A stretch of DNA of 64,000 bases from Verrucomicrobiia bacterium (GCA_011525685.1 WYBW01000124.1:1-64000); one strand, 5' to 3'; shown: positions 52,743-61,824, counted from the stretch's first letter. A program made the numbers and translations. The notes: generated by a model not told the origin, from the letters alone.

Positions 52743-53450
52743 GTGACTATTGGCGCGACAACTTTTGGAGTGCGGCGATTCGTCGCCGCTTTCCGTGCTT
52801 TGCTGGCCGGCCAGCCAGGCCGGACCGCGTCTGAGCGATTCGGGTTTGTTCCAGCGCATGCTTTCGCTCGACGGCGACAAGTCGCCATCCAAGAACGGCG
52901 ACAAGTCCCCTCACTCCAGAGCGGTTTCACCCTGATCGAGTTGATTCTCGTTCTGGCGTTGTTGGCGCTCGTGCTCGCGGTTTCCGCCCCTTCGCTCTCG
53001 AAGTTTTTCAAGGGTCGCAGCTTGGAATCGGAGGCGCGGCGGTTCATGGCGCTCACGCGGCACGCGCAGAGCCGCGCGGTGTCGGAGGGCGTGCCGATGG
53101 TCCTGTGGTTTGACAGCAAGCAACGGCTTTATGGTTTGAACGCCGACCGGTCTTTCGTCCAGGACGACCCATTGGCCGAAGAGTTCCAAGTTGATGAAGC
53201 AGTGCAGATCGAAGTGGAGCTTTCCTCCGAGGCGGTGGCGGCGAGCCAGGCGAGCCTTTTCAAAAGCGACAAACTGGACACCAGCGGGCTTTATTTCTTG
53301 CGCTTCAACCCTGACGGCTTTGTCAGCCCGAGCAGTCCCGAGTCGGTGGTCTTCCGGCAGGGCGACCAGGGCGAACTTCGGGTGGCGCAGAGCCGCAACC
53401 GTTTGAATTATGAACTGCAACCCGGCAAACCGAGCCTCGCGCGTCGCTAA
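52743..53450 (+). CDS. gspH: Minor pseudopilin GspH-like, with a 60-residue leader
   Basis: A 235-residue prepilin-like protein. The cleavage motif SGFTLIELILVLALLALVLAVSAPSLSKFF starts at Gly61, which is very late. Residues 1-60 come from repeat-like DNA, including a REP tail (52763-52792). The only start codons before the motif are GTG 52743, GTG 52770 and TTG 52800, so a long leader is unavoidable unless a rare start is used. The globular part (about 95-235) has beta strands as in GspH/FimT (ARRFMALTRHAQSRAVSEGVPMVLWFD). It belongs to the tip complex with GspI, J and K, and overlaps gspI by 41 bp. Confidence 0.75.
   Translation: MTIGATTFGVRRFVAAFRALLAGQPGRTASERFGFVPAHAFARRRQVAIQERRQVPSLQSGFTLIELILVLALLALVLAVSAPSLSKFFKGRSLESEARRFMALTRHAQSRAVSEGVPMVLWFDSKQRLYGLNADRSFVQDDPLAEEFQVDEAVQIEVELSSEAVAASQASLFKSDKLDTSGLYFLRFNPDGFVSPSSPESVVFRQGDQGELRVAQSRNRLNYELQPGKPSLARR
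52763..52792 (+). repeat. REP-like fragment inside the gspH leader
   Basis: TTTTGGAGTGCGGCGATTCG then TCGCCGCTTT. This is a relative of the REP tail at 11633-11658, with stem GCGGCGA/TCGCCGC. It is read in frame as the start of the GspH leader. Confidence 0.6.
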
Positions 53451-53817
53451 AAGCGCCCGGGCCGGCTTTACGCTGGCCGAGGTGCTCGCGGCGCTGCTGT
53501 TCATGGCCATCGTGATCCCGGTGGCCATGCAGGGACTGCGCATTGCCAGCCTCGCCGGATCGGTCAGCGAGCGAAAAGCCCTCGGCGCGCGGCTGGCGGA
53601 AAACAAACTGAACGAACTGATCGTGACCGGACAATGGCAGTCGGCGGCGCAGCGCGGCACGATGGAGGAAGGCCGCCAGAGTTATCCGTGGCGGTTGCAA
53701 ACCGAGCCGTGGCGCGAGGACGGCGCCATGCGGTTGGTCACGGTGATCGTGACCGTGCCGGTGCAGGGCCGGGATTATGAGGTGCAAATCAGCACCCTGG
53801 CGGACGCAACTCAGTGA
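53410..53817 (+). CDS. gspI: Minor pseudopilin GspI-like
   Basis: A 135-residue prepilin with a 19-residue leader (MNCNPANRASRVAKSARAG) then FTLAEVLAALLFMAIVIPVAMQGLRIAS, and GspI-like ARLAENKLNELIVTGQW, where the LAEN/KLNEL pattern is typical. It is part of the pseudopilus tip with GspJ and GspK. It overlaps gspH upstream and gspJ downstream (ATGATGA region), so translation is coupled. Confidence 0.85.
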   Translation: MNCNPANRASRVAKSARAGFTLAEVLAALLFMAIVIPVAMQGLRIASLAGSVSERKALGARLAENKLNELIVTGQWQSAAQRGTMEEGRQSYPWRLQTEPWREDGAMRLVTVIVTVPVQGRDYEVQISTLADATQ

Positions 53818-54659
53818 TGAAATCCGAGGTCCGAAATCTGAAATCTGAAGGCAATCCGAAGGTCGAGAACCGGTTCGGAGACGCCTGGACTTTGTCTCCG
53901 GCTTTCGGGCTCCAGGCTTCATTCGGTCTTCGGACTTCGGTCCACGGGCCTTCCCGAAAGGGTTTCACGCTGTTGGAATTGCTGCTGGCCGTGCTGGTGT
54001 TTTCCATCGTGCTGGGCGCCATTCACGTGGTCTTCTTCAGCGCGTTCCGGTTGAGAAATCGAACGGCCGAAGCCATTGAACGGTCGTTGCCGCTGCAGCA
54101 GACGCTGGCCATCGTCAAGCGCGACCTGGCCAATCTGGTGCCGCCGGGCGGACCTTTGTCCGGGGCGTTGCAAAGCACGCCGACCATTTCCACGAGTGGC
54201 AGTCTGGCCAGTTCGATGCGCGGCCAGAGCGGACCGCAATTCTACACCGCCACCGGCATCGTGGATGACACCGCGCCCTGGAGCGAGATTCGGCGGGTTT
54301 CCTATTATCTTGCCGCTCCCACCAACGACGCGCCGGGACTGGACCTTTACCGGTCCGTCGCACGCAACCTCCTGCCCGTGGCTCAGGACGAGGTCGAGGA
54401 CCAATTCCTGATGAGTGGCGTGGAGACGCTGGCGTTTCAATACTTCGACGGCAGCTCCTGGCGTGACGTGTGGGATTCGACGCAGGTGGACGCGGCGACC
54501 GGTTTGACCAACAACCTCCCGCGCGCCATCCGGTTGGAATTGCAACTCCATGAGCAGAACCCCACCGCAGGCATCCCGGCCCCGGTGCAACTGGTCGTGC
54601 CCGTGGTGGTGCTGGCCCGCACCAACCTCGGCACCATCGCCAGCGGAGGTGGACAATGA
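53814..54659 (+). CDS. gspJ: Minor pseudopilin GspJ-like, with a 50-residue leader
   Basis: A 281-residue protein. The prepilin motif KGFTLLELLLAVLVFSIVLGAIHVVFF starts at Gly50. The long leader begins KSEVRNLKSEGNPKVENRFG, encoded by a micro-repeat like those in gspG and the phosphohexomutase gene. The body has GspJ features: LQQTLAIVKRDLANLVPPGG, RRVSYYLAAP and DQFLMSGVETLAFQYFDGSSW. It is a tip component of the pseudopilus, and overlaps gspI and gspK by 4 bp each. Confidence 0.8.
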   Translation: MMKSEVRNLKSEGNPKVENRFGDAWTLSPAFGLQASFGLRTSVHGPSRKGFTLLELLLAVLVFSIVLGAIHVVFFSAFRLRNRTAEAIERSLPLQQTLAIVKRDLANLVPPGGPLSGALQSTPTISTSGSLASSMRGQSGPQFYTATGIVDDTAPWSEIRRVSYYLAAPTNDAPGLDLYRSVARNLLPVAQDEVEDQFLMSGVETLAFQYFDGSSWRDVWDSTQVDAATGLTNNLPRAIRLELQLHEQNPTAGIPAPVQLVVPVVVLARTNLGTIASGGGQ

Positions 54660-56158
54660 AACTCCTGGTGGATCAACCCCCGAAACCAGTCGAGGCGGAA
54701 ACGCCGCGGGTCCTGGCTTTGCGGCGGCTGACGCAGATCGCGGAGTTGTCCCGCCAGCAAACCGAACTGCGCGCGGACCTTTTCAACCGCGCCCGCGAAC
54801 GGTCCAAGCCGCGCCTCGGCGACCGCCGCAATGAAGGCTCGGTGTTGATCATCGTGCTCTGGATTTCCTTCGGGCTCGTGGCGCTGACACTTTACTTCGC
54901 GCACTCGATGAGTCTCGAGCTGCGCGCCGCGGACAACCGGGTGGCCGCCGTCGAAGCCGAGCAGGCCATCAACGGCGCGGCACGTTACTTGAGCAACATC
55001 CTGGCCACCGTTGCGTATCCCGGTGTCATGCCCGCGCCGATGGAGATCCTTTGCGAGGCCGTGCCGGTGGGTGAGGCGACCTTCTGGCTGATCGGCCGCG
55101 ACACCAACGACTGGGCCATCAACCTCACCCGCCCCGCGTTTGGGCTGGTGGATGAAGCCGCGAAGCTGAATCTCAACGCCCCGTGGCTCACCGCGGAAAT
55201 GATCCAATATCTGCCGGGCATGACCCCGCAGATTGCCGCGGCGATCATGGACTGGCGGGATGAGGACAGCACGGTTTCCACCGACGGGGCGGAGGACGAA
55301 ACCTACAGCCGTTTCACGCCGCCCTACAAGGCGAAGAACGCACCGTTTGAATCCGTGGAGGAACTCCGCCTGGTCGCGGGCATGACGGCGGAAATCCTTT
55401 ACGGCGAAGACGCCAACTTGAACGGGGTGCTGGACCCGAATGAGAACGACGCGGACGCAACCGCGCCCTACGACAACCGCGACGGTCGGCTTGATCCCGG
55501 CTTGATGGAGTATTTCACCGTCCACAGCTACGAGCCGACGGGGGGGACGAACATCAACAGCCAGGCCGATGTGCGGGCGTTGCTGGAAACCGTGCTGGGC
55601 CAGAGCCGCGCGGGCGAAATCATCACCCAGCTTCGCCGCACCGGTGGTCCGGGCGGCCAGCCGCCCTCGCCGACCAATTATCCGCCGGTTGGCAGCGTGC
55701 TCGAGTTCTACCTTCGCGGCGGCTTCACGCTGGATGAGTTTGCGGAGATTGCCGATTACCTGGCGCCGACCACGAACATCCTGGTCAATGTTAACACCGC
55801 CAGCCAACCGGTGTTGGAATGTGTGCCGGGCATCGGCTTCGATTACGCGGCGCAACTGGTGGCGTATCGGGAGTCGAATCCCGGCCTGTTGCGGAGCGTG
55901 GCCTGGGTGGCCGAGGCGATGGGCAGCGACACCAACGCGATTTTGGCCGGTCCTTTTCTCACGACCCGCAGTTATCAATACACGGCGGACATTGCCGCGG
56001 TGGGCCGGCATCAACGGGGCTACCAGCGCGTGCAGTTTGTTTTCGACACGAGTGAGGGCACGCCCATCATCGTCCGGCGACAGGACCTCACTCACTTGGG
56101 ATGGGCGCTAGGCTCGGATACGCGTGCCGAGTTGCTGGCCTGGAAGGAGCAGAGATGA
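54656..56158 (+). CDS. gspK: Minor pseudopilin GspK-like
   Basis: A 500-residue protein, longer than most GspK. A leader of about 60 residues precedes NEGSVLIIVLWISFGLVALTLYFAHSMSLEL, the hydrophobic helix, which lacks the usual Glu5 as in other GspK. Later come LIGRDTNDWAINLTRPAFGLVDEAAKLNLNAP and repeated helix-hairpin-helix-like segments: LTAEMIQYLPGMTPQIAAAIMDWRD, FESVEELRLVAGMT and VNVNTASQPVLECVPGIGFDYAAQLVAYR. It caps the pseudopilus tip. It overlaps gspJ and gspL. Confidence 0.8.
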   Translation: MKLLVDQPPKPVEAETPRVLALRRLTQIAELSRQQTELRADLFNRARERSKPRLGDRRNEGSVLIIVLWISFGLVALTLYFAHSMSLELRAADNRVAAVEAEQAINGAARYLSNILATVAYPGVMPAPMEILCEAVPVGEATFWLIGRDTNDWAINLTRPAFGLVDEAAKLNLNAPWLTAEMIQYLPGMTPQIAAAIMDWRDEDSTVSTDGAEDETYSRFTPPYKAKNAPFESVEELRLVAGMTAEILYGEDANLNGVLDPNENDADATAPYDNRDGRLDPGLMEYFTVHSYEPTGGTNINSQADVRALLETVLGQSRAGEIITQLRRTGGPGGQPPSPTNYPPVGSVLEFYLRGGFTLDEFAEIADYLAPTTNILVNVNTASQPVLECVPGIGFDYAAQLVAYRESNPGLLRSVAWVAEAMGSDTNAILAGPFLTTRSYQYTADIAAVGRHQRGYQRVQFVFDTSEGTPIIVRRQDLTHLGWALGSDTRAELLAWKEQR

Positions 56159-57606
56159 TGGACCTGAACAATCTCAACCAATGGTTCAAGCGCAAGCCCG
56201 GCAGTTCGCTGCTCGGACTGGCGCTGGACGGCAGCCGTCTGGCGGGGGTGCTGGTGCGCCGCACCAATGGATCGGTGGAGATCAAGCAGTCCTTTGACGC
56301 GCCGCTGACGCTGGATCCCTTGACGGCCGAGGTCGAACTCGCCGGGCGCGAAATTCGGAACCAACTCGAGGCGGCGGAGGTTCGCGAGCGTTGGTGCGCG
56401 GTGAGCCTGCCGTTGAACTGGGCGCTCACGCTCACGGTGAAGTTGCCGGACATTCCCGAGGCGGATGTGGCGGACTTCCTGCAGATCGAGGCCGAACGCG
56501 GTTTTCCCTATGGCCCGGAGGAATTGATGCTGGCCCATTCCCGCTTTCGCACCTCGACCGGCGAGCAGTACGCCACGTTGGTGGCGATTCTCCGTGAACC
56601 GGTCGCGCGGCTCGAGGCGGTGTTGCACGCGGCCCAATTGCGGCCCGTCACTTTCACGCTCGGGTTGACCGCGCTGCAACCCGCCGATCCTGACTCCGCG
56701 GACGGCACCCTCGCGCTGCTGCCGGGCGAGTCCAGCGTGGGCATGCAAATCACCTGCGGCGGCGGCCTGGCCGTGCTGCGCACGCTGGACGGCGCCTACG
56801 AACAGGCTGGCGCGGGCCGGGAACTGCAGGTCGAGCAAGTGGCCCGCGAAATCCGGATCACGATGGGGCAGTTGCCCGCCGAGGTGCGGGAAGCGATACG
56901 GAAGGTGCGCGTGTTTGGTCGCGACGACGCCGCCCAGGAACTGGCCGAGGAGCTGGAATCGCGCGCGGCGTCGCTGGGGCTGCAAGTCGAGCTGGTTCGC
57001 GATCATGCCCCGGTGGAGCACGGTCTCAAGCTGCCGCGCGGCATGGCGGTTTCGCCGGCCTTGAGCGTGGCGGTGCGGCAGTTGGCGGGCGGGCCGGCGA
57101 TGGAGTTTCTGCCGCCGAAGATCAGCGCGTGGAAACAATTCAGGGAGCGGTATTCCTCGGGCAAGCTGGCCTACGCCGGCGCGGGTGCGGGCGCGGTGGC
57201 GCTGCTGGTGTTGGGCGCGTTTCTCGTGCAACAAATCCGGCTCTGGCATTGGGAATCCAAGTGGGCGCGCATCGCGCCGCAAGTGACCGAGTTGACCGCC
57301 ATCCGCGACCAAATCCGCCAGTACCGGCCCTGGTATGACGACTCGGTGCGGACGTTGAGCATTTTGAAACGGCTGACCGAGGCGTTCCCCGAGGACGGCG
57401 CGGTTTCCGCGAAATCCGTCGAGTTGCGGTCGCCGTCCACCGTGACCTGCACCGGCACGGCGCGCAATCGCGACGCGCTGCTCCGGGCGCTGGACCGCTT
57501 GCGCGCGGCGAACGAGGTCTCGGACGTGCATATCGAAATGACGCGCGGCAGCACGACGCTGGAGTTCACCTTCAACTTCCAATGGAGAGGCGGGAGCCCG
57601 TTATGA
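56155..57606 (+). CDS. gspL: GspL-like (PilM/PilN-like) assembly protein
   Basis: A 483-residue protein. ATG 56155 overlaps the gspK stop and has an AAGGAG ribosome site. Residues about 1-320 form an actin-like PilM/GspL cytoplasmic domain (LLGLALDGSRLAGVLVRR, VSLPLNWALTLTVKLPDIPEADVADFLQIEAERGFPY). One transmembrane helix (about 355-377, LAYAGAGAGAVALLVLGAFLV) is followed by a PilN-like periplasmic domain (about 380-483, SVRTLSILKRLTEAFPEDGAVSAKSVEL). It links GspE to the membrane platform. The opposite strand is open only as a shadow. Confidence 0.8.
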   Translation: MMDLNNLNQWFKRKPGSSLLGLALDGSRLAGVLVRRTNGSVEIKQSFDAPLTLDPLTAEVELAGREIRNQLEAAEVRERWCAVSLPLNWALTLTVKLPDIPEADVADFLQIEAERGFPYGPEELMLAHSRFRTSTGEQYATLVAILREPVARLEAVLHAAQLRPVTFTLGLTALQPADPDSADGTLALLPGESSVGMQITCGGGLAVLRTLDGAYEQAGAGRELQVEQVAREIRITMGQLPAEVREAIRKVRVFGRDDAAQELAEELESRAASLGLQVELVRDHAPVEHGLKLPRGMAVSPALSVAVRQLAGGPAMEFLPPKISAWKQFRERYSSGKLAYAGAGAGAVALLVLGAFLVQQIRLWHWESKWARIAPQVTELTAIRDQIRQYRPWYDDSVRTLSILKRLTEAFPEDGAVSAKSVELRSPSTVTCTGTARNRDALLRALDRLRAANEVSDVHIEMTRGSTTLEFTFNFQWRGGSPL

Positions 57607-58145
57607 ACCTGACCCGGCGCCAACAAATCCTCGCGATCGTCGCCATCGCCCTGGTGGGACTTTACGTGGCCGACCAGCTCGTGTTCACCCCGTTGACGCG
57701 GAGCTGGAAGGCGCGCGCGGAGCGTCTCGTGAAACTCCGGGAACAGGTTCACGACGGCACGGAAATGCTCAAACGCGAAGCCGCCCTGCGCGAACAGTGG
57801 GACCGGATGCGCACCAACACCCTCATGGGTGTCAAGTCGGCGGCGGAGGGCCAGATGCTCCAGGCTTTCGAGCGATGGGCCAAGGAGGGCGGTGTGTCCG
57901 TCAGTTCCATCCGTCCTCAATGGCGGGAAACCCACGAGGATTACAAGACCATCGAATGTCGGGCGGACATCGGCGGCAGCCTGGCGGCCATCACCCGTTT
58001 CCTTTATCTCGTGGAGCGGGATCCGCTGGGAGTGAAGGTGGATTCCCTCGAATTGACCACTCGCAATCTGGACGGAACACAACTGGCCCTGGTCGTTCAG
58101 GTGAGCGGGTTGCTGCTCAACCCCCCCAAGAATTCCGCAAGATGA
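57603..58145 (+). CDS. gspM: GspM-like (PilO-like) assembly protein
   Basis: A 180-residue protein with a short N-terminus, one transmembrane helix (about 8-26, ILAIVAIALVGLYVADQLV), a coiled-coil segment (SWKARAERLVKLREQVHDGTEML) and a ferredoxin-like periplasmic domain (MLQAFERWAKEGGVSVSSIRP, ECRADIGGSLAAITRFLYLVERDPLGVKVDSLELTT). The layout fits GspM/PilO. ATG 57603 overlaps the gspL stop (ATGA). It partners GspL in the inner-membrane platform. Confidence 0.75.
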   Translation: MNLTRRQQILAIVAIALVGLYVADQLVFTPLTRSWKARAERLVKLREQVHDGTEMLKREAALREQWDRMRTNTLMGVKSAAEGQMLQAFERWAKEGGVSVSSIRPQWRETHEDYKTIECRADIGGSLAAITRFLYLVERDPLGVKVDSLELTTRNLDGTQLALVVQVSGLLLNPPKNSAR

Positions 58146-58183
58146 GGATTCCAACGCCAGCCAGACTGTGCGAAATTAGGCAC

Positions 58184-58903
58184 ATGAACACCCCCGGTCA
58201 CCTTGGGTCGGCGAGGCTGGCGGCGCTGCTGGTTCTCGGCATGGCGCTGGCGGCAATGGCGCAACCGGCGGGCGATTCGGCTGCCGAGCGCACGCCGGCG
58301 ACGGTTCCCGAGCGGGCGACCTCGCGCCTCGATGAATCGGCTTTTCGCATCGTGGCGGAGCGGAACATTTTCAACGCCAACCGCATTGGCCCGGTTCGGG
58401 TCACTTCGCCGCGGCGGCCGTCGGTGGTGGAGTCTTTCACGCTGGTCGGTACGATGGACTATGAGAAAGGCGAGTTCGCGTTCTTTGAAGGATCGAGTTC
58501 GGAGTTGACGAAGGTCTTGAAACCCGGCGCGGTCATTGCCGGTCACAAGCTTCTGGTCATCTCACCGCAGGGTGTGAAGCTGGAAGCGGATGGCAAGGAG
58601 ATTGACCTGCCAGTCGGTTCCCAGATGCGCCGCGAGGATGAAGGTTTGTGGCAGTTGGCAGAGGCCCGCTTCAGCAGTCCTTCGCCGGCCTCCAGCACCG
58701 CCAGTGTGGCCAGCCGGTCCGGTCGCCCTGAACGGGGCAACGAAAGCTTTGACCGCTCGCGCCGCGGCGGCGACACCTCCGCGCGACGCGGTGACGGCTC
58801 TGAATCCGCAACCCGGCCCGCCGCCAGTGCGGCGGCCTCCAGCGAAAGTGAAGACGAAGTGCTCAAACGACTGATGGAACGTCGAGAAAGAGAATCCCAA
58901 TGA
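58184..58903 (+). CDS. GspC/PilP-like periplasmic protein
   Basis: A 239-residue protein with a signal peptide (MNTPGHLGSARLAALLVLGMALAAMAQ). ATG 58184 has an AGG box, with ATG 58142 overlapping gspM as an alternative. The domain at about 45-145 resembles the HR/PilP fold: FRIVAERNIFNANRIGPV, VVESFTLVGTMDYEKGEFAFFEGSSSELTKVLKPG, and KLLVISPQGVKLEADGKEIDLPVGSQMRR. GspC/PilP proteins connect the inner platform to the secretin's N domain. The C-terminal third is disordered (Ser/Arg/Ala-rich). It overlaps the first secretin gene by 4 bp. Confidence 0.65.
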   Translation: MNTPGHLGSARLAALLVLGMALAAMAQPAGDSAAERTPATVPERATSRLDESAFRIVAERNIFNANRIGPVRVTSPRRPSVVESFTLVGTMDYEKGEFAFFEGSSSELTKVLKPGAVIAGHKLLVISPQGVKLEADGKEIDLPVGSQMRREDEGLWQLAEARFSSPSPASSTASVASRSGRPERGNESFDRSRRGGDTSARRGDGSESATRPAASAAASSESEDEVLKRLMERRERESQ

Positions 58904-60651
58904 AAACATTCATGCTCAAATCCACAACGGGTCTCCTGGCGCTGGCGCTTGGCTTCGGCGCACTGGCACAGGATCAAGAACCGGAAGACGACACTCCCTC
59001 TCCGGCTGAACTCCTCCGGCGGTTGCTGCCGCAGAACGGGGAAACCAACGGTCTGACGGAGGAGACACTGGCGGAACTGCTGCGTTCCGCGCTCGAGGCG
59101 CGGCAGACCAACGGTGAAGAGCGCGTCGAAGGCCAGCGACCGGAGCCGGAACGCGGGCCGCGCCCGATTCGCGGTCAGGGCACGCGCGGCACCATGGGAT
59201 CGTCCACCAACGCCCTCCCGCTGACGGCCCTGCTCGACGGCCCGTCCGCCGCGCCGGGCGCCAACGCGAGCGGAAAAGGGCTGCGGCTCAACTTTCGCAA
59301 CGCCCCGCTTCATCTCGTGCTGGATTACTTGAGCGATGCCGCCGGGTTGGTGATCAGCGCCAATTCGAAGGTGGACTTGAAGGGCGCTGTCACGGTTTGG
59401 TCCAACCAGATGGTGGACCGCACCGAGGCCATCCGGCTGTTGAACGCCGCGCTGACCTCCAGCGGCTACGCGGCCACCGTCGAGGGCAACCTGCTCAACA
59501 TTTACGTCGTGGACGCCACGACCACGCCCATCGAAGTCGGCATCCCGGACAACGATTACGCGAACATTCCGCCCACCAAAGACCTGGTGACCCAGATCGT
59601 CTATGTCAGAAACGTGGAAGCCAATCAGTTGATCCAATCGTTGACGCCGCTCATGCCGACGGGCACGTCCATGAGCGCCAACCAGGGTGCGAACGCCATC
59701 CTGATCACGGATACGCGGGCCAACATCCGTCGGATGGCGCAACTGGTGAAGGCGCTGGACACGGCCAGCGTGAGCGCCACCGAAGTGCGGGTGTTTCCAT
59801 TGATCTACGCCGATGCCACCGCGCTGGCGCAGGCGGTGACGCAGTTGTTTCAAACCGACAGCACGGCCAACACCCGCAACCGGGGCGGGTTTCCTGGCAT
59901 GCCCGGCTTCGGTGGCTTCCCCGGTGGAGATCGCGGTCGCGGCGACGCTGGTAGCGGTGCCCAGGCGGGCCGGGTGGCGGCACCACGAGTCACGGCCGTC
60001 GCGGACGAGCGCAGCAACTCGCTGGTGGTGGCCGGCTCTGTCGAACAACTGGAGGCGGTCCGGCTGTTGGTGGACCAGATTGACGTGAACGTGGATGACA
60101 TCACGGAGCTGCGCGTGTTCCGGTTGCGCAACGCCGACCCGCAGGAAACGGCGGATCAGTTGGCCAGTTTGTTCCCGGATCCATCCACGCAGCAGGGTTC
60201 GCGCAACCAGCAGGGCGGTTTCCGCGGGTTCGGTCCGTTTGGCGGCGGTCAGGTCCGGACCGCCAGCACAACCGATCCCAATTCCCGCAATCTCAAGCAG
60301 ACCCGGGTGACGGCTGTGGCCGATCCCCGCACCGGCTCGGTCATCGTGAGCGCCTCGCGCGACCTGATGATCGAAATCGCCGGCATCATCGAGGAACTCG
60401 ACTCCGACCCCGCGCGCAAGAAGCGCGTCTATGTCATCCCGGTGGAGAACCGCGACCCGCAGGAGGTCGTGCAGGGCCTGCAAAGCGTGATTGCGACCGA
60501 CAGCAGCGCCAACTTGAACACGCGCAACACGGCAAACCAGTCGGGAAGCCAGTTGAACACCCGCCAGCAAAACAACCTCCAGAACCAGCGGAACACCGGT
60601 GGCCAGTTCAACAGCGGCTTCGGGGGAACCGGTACGCGAACCGGCCGTTAA
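58900..60651 (+). CDS. GspD secretin, N-domain half (split gene, part 1)
   Basis: A 583-residue exported protein (signal peptide about 1-23, LGFGALAQ) built of secretin N domains only. N0-like is at about 126-205 (RLNFRNAPLHLVLDYLSDAAGLVI). Further repeats are at about 228-288, 294-396 and 402-504, the latter two each with a Gly-rich loop and VTAVADERSNSLVVAGS / VTAVADPRTGSVIVSAS. A last half-domain at about 507-532 (KKRVYVIPVENRDPQEVVQGLQSVIA) is followed by an Asn/Gln/Gly-rich tail and a TAA stop. No secretin barrel is present. The missing half-domain and the barrel are in the next gene. Confidence 0.8.
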   Translation: MKTFMLKSTTGLLALALGFGALAQDQEPEDDTPSPAELLRRLLPQNGETNGLTEETLAELLRSALEARQTNGEERVEGQRPEPERGPRPIRGQGTRGTMGSSTNALPLTALLDGPSAAPGANASGKGLRLNFRNAPLHLVLDYLSDAAGLVISANSKVDLKGAVTVWSNQMVDRTEAIRLLNAALTSSGYAATVEGNLLNIYVVDATTTPIEVGIPDNDYANIPPTKDLVTQIVYVRNVEANQLIQSLTPLMPTGTSMSANQGANAILITDTRANIRRMAQLVKALDTASVSATEVRVFPLIYADATALAQAVTQLFQTDSTANTRNRGGFPGMPGFGGFPGGDRGRGDAGSGAQAGRVAAPRVTAVADERSNSLVVAGSVEQLEAVRLLVDQIDVNVDDITELRVFRLRNADPQETADQLASLFPDPSTQQGSRNQQGGFRGFGPFGGGQVRTASTTDPNSRNLKQTRVTAVADPRTGSVIVSASRDLMIEIAGIIEELDSDPARKKRVYVIPVENRDPQEVVQGLQSVIATDSSANLNTRNTANQSGSQLNTRQQNNLQNQRNTGGQFNSGFGGTGTRTGR

Positions 60652-60678
60652 ATCTTGGGATCATCGGGAAGGAATCCA

Positions 60679-61824
60679 ATGCGAAATCCAAATCAACTCG
60701 GCAAAGTTCTCGCTCACGGGCTGGCGGCGGCCTTGGTCTGCGTCTTCGCGACCATCACGCTGAACGCCCAGCCGGCCGGAGCCGCCACGACCCAACGTTC
60801 GACGGCCCGGATCGGCAGTTATCCGGGCAGCACCGACATCGGCCAGGCGCGCATCACCTACGACGCGGAAACGCGCAGTCTGATTGTGGTCGCCGACGAA
60901 GCCACAGCCATGCACATCACCAACGTGGTGCGCCAGTTGGACCGGCCCACGCCGCAGGTGTTGATCAACTGCGTCTTCATGGAGGCGACCTACACCAAGG
61001 GCCTGGACATCGGAGTGGATGGCGTTTATCAGCACAACATCTCCAGCAAGAACATTGATGCGTTCAACGGCACGGGCACGGCGGCCACGGTGTTCGATCT
61101 CGCAACCAGTGGCGGACTTTACACACTGGTCGGCCAGGACCTGCAGATCAATGTCGCCGCTCTCGCCCGCGCCGGCAAAACCGAGATCCTCTCCCGTCCC
61201 TCGGTCCTTGCCCGCAACAACCAGCAGGCCACCATCACCATCGGACAACAGGTGCCCCTCATCAGCGGCGTCACCTACGACAACTTCGGCAACCAGCGCA
61301 ACGCCATCACCTATCAGGACGTGGGCATCATCCTGCGGGTGACGCCGTTCATCACCTCCGACGGCATGGTCGAGATGATCGTCGCCCCGGAGGTCTCCTC
61401 CGTCTCCGACTCCACCGTCAGCTTTACCACGGGGACCAACGACTTCGGCTCGGCCACCGCGCCCATCATCAACGTGCGCTCGGCGGACACCGTGGTGGTC
61501 GTGCCCGACGGCGAAACGGTGGTCATTGGCGGGCTGATGCAGACGTTGAAAGCGAAGTCGGAAAAGAAAGTGCCCATTCTCGGTGACATCCCGCTCTTGG
61601 GGTTTCTGTTCAAACACAAGGTGACGGGCGATGAGAAGAAGGAGTTGCTCATCTTCCTCACGCCTCACATCGTGCAACGGCCCTCCGACCTGCTGGCGCA
61701 CACGGCCAACGAGCGGCGCAAAGCCAGGGCCATCAACAAGGCCTTCCCCGAGGAAGACATCAACCGCTACCTGAACAACGCCCCGCCCGCCGATGGAGTT
61801 TTCCGCGAGTTGCCGCCGCAGTAG
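60679..61824 (+). CDS. GspD secretin, barrel half (split gene, part 2)
   Basis: A 381-residue protein with its own signal peptide (MRNPNQLGKVLAHGLAAALVC..., cleavage about residue 35) and a GGAAGGA ribosome site. Residues about 57-90 (ARITYDAETRSLIVVADEATAMHITNVVRQLD) are the second half of an N domain, missing its first strand-helix. The secretin domain runs about 91-350: PQVLINCVFMEATYTKG, LQINVAALARAGKTEILSRPSVLARNNQQATITIGQQVP, GIILRVTPFI, and the C-terminal VVIGGLMQTLKAKSEKKVPILGDIPLLGFLFK motif. It forms the outer-membrane channel. Confidence 0.85.
   Translation: MRNPNQLGKVLAHGLAAALVCVFATITLNAQPAGAATTQRSTARIGSYPGSTDIGQARITYDAETRSLIVVADEATAMHITNVVRQLDRPTPQVLINCVFMEATYTKGLDIGVDGVYQHNISSKNIDAFNGTGTAATVFDLATSGGLYTLVGQDLQINVAALARAGKTEILSRPSVLARNNQQATITIGQQVPLISGVTYDNFGNQRNAITYQDVGIILRVTPFITSDGMVEMIVAPEVSSVSDSTVSFTTGTNDFGSATAPIINVRSADTVVVVPDGETVVIGGLMQTLKAKSEKKVPILGDIPLLGFLFKHKVTGDEKKELLIFLTPHIVQRPSDLLAHTANERRKARAINKAFPEEDINRYLNNAPPADGVFRELPPQ

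Noticed and set aside
56092-57582. Minus-strand open frame opposite gspL, and similar ones at 49302-50942 and 58543-60570
   Set aside because: They are antisense to well-supported secretion genes with coupled start/stop overlaps. Their products are Arg/His-rich and featureless.
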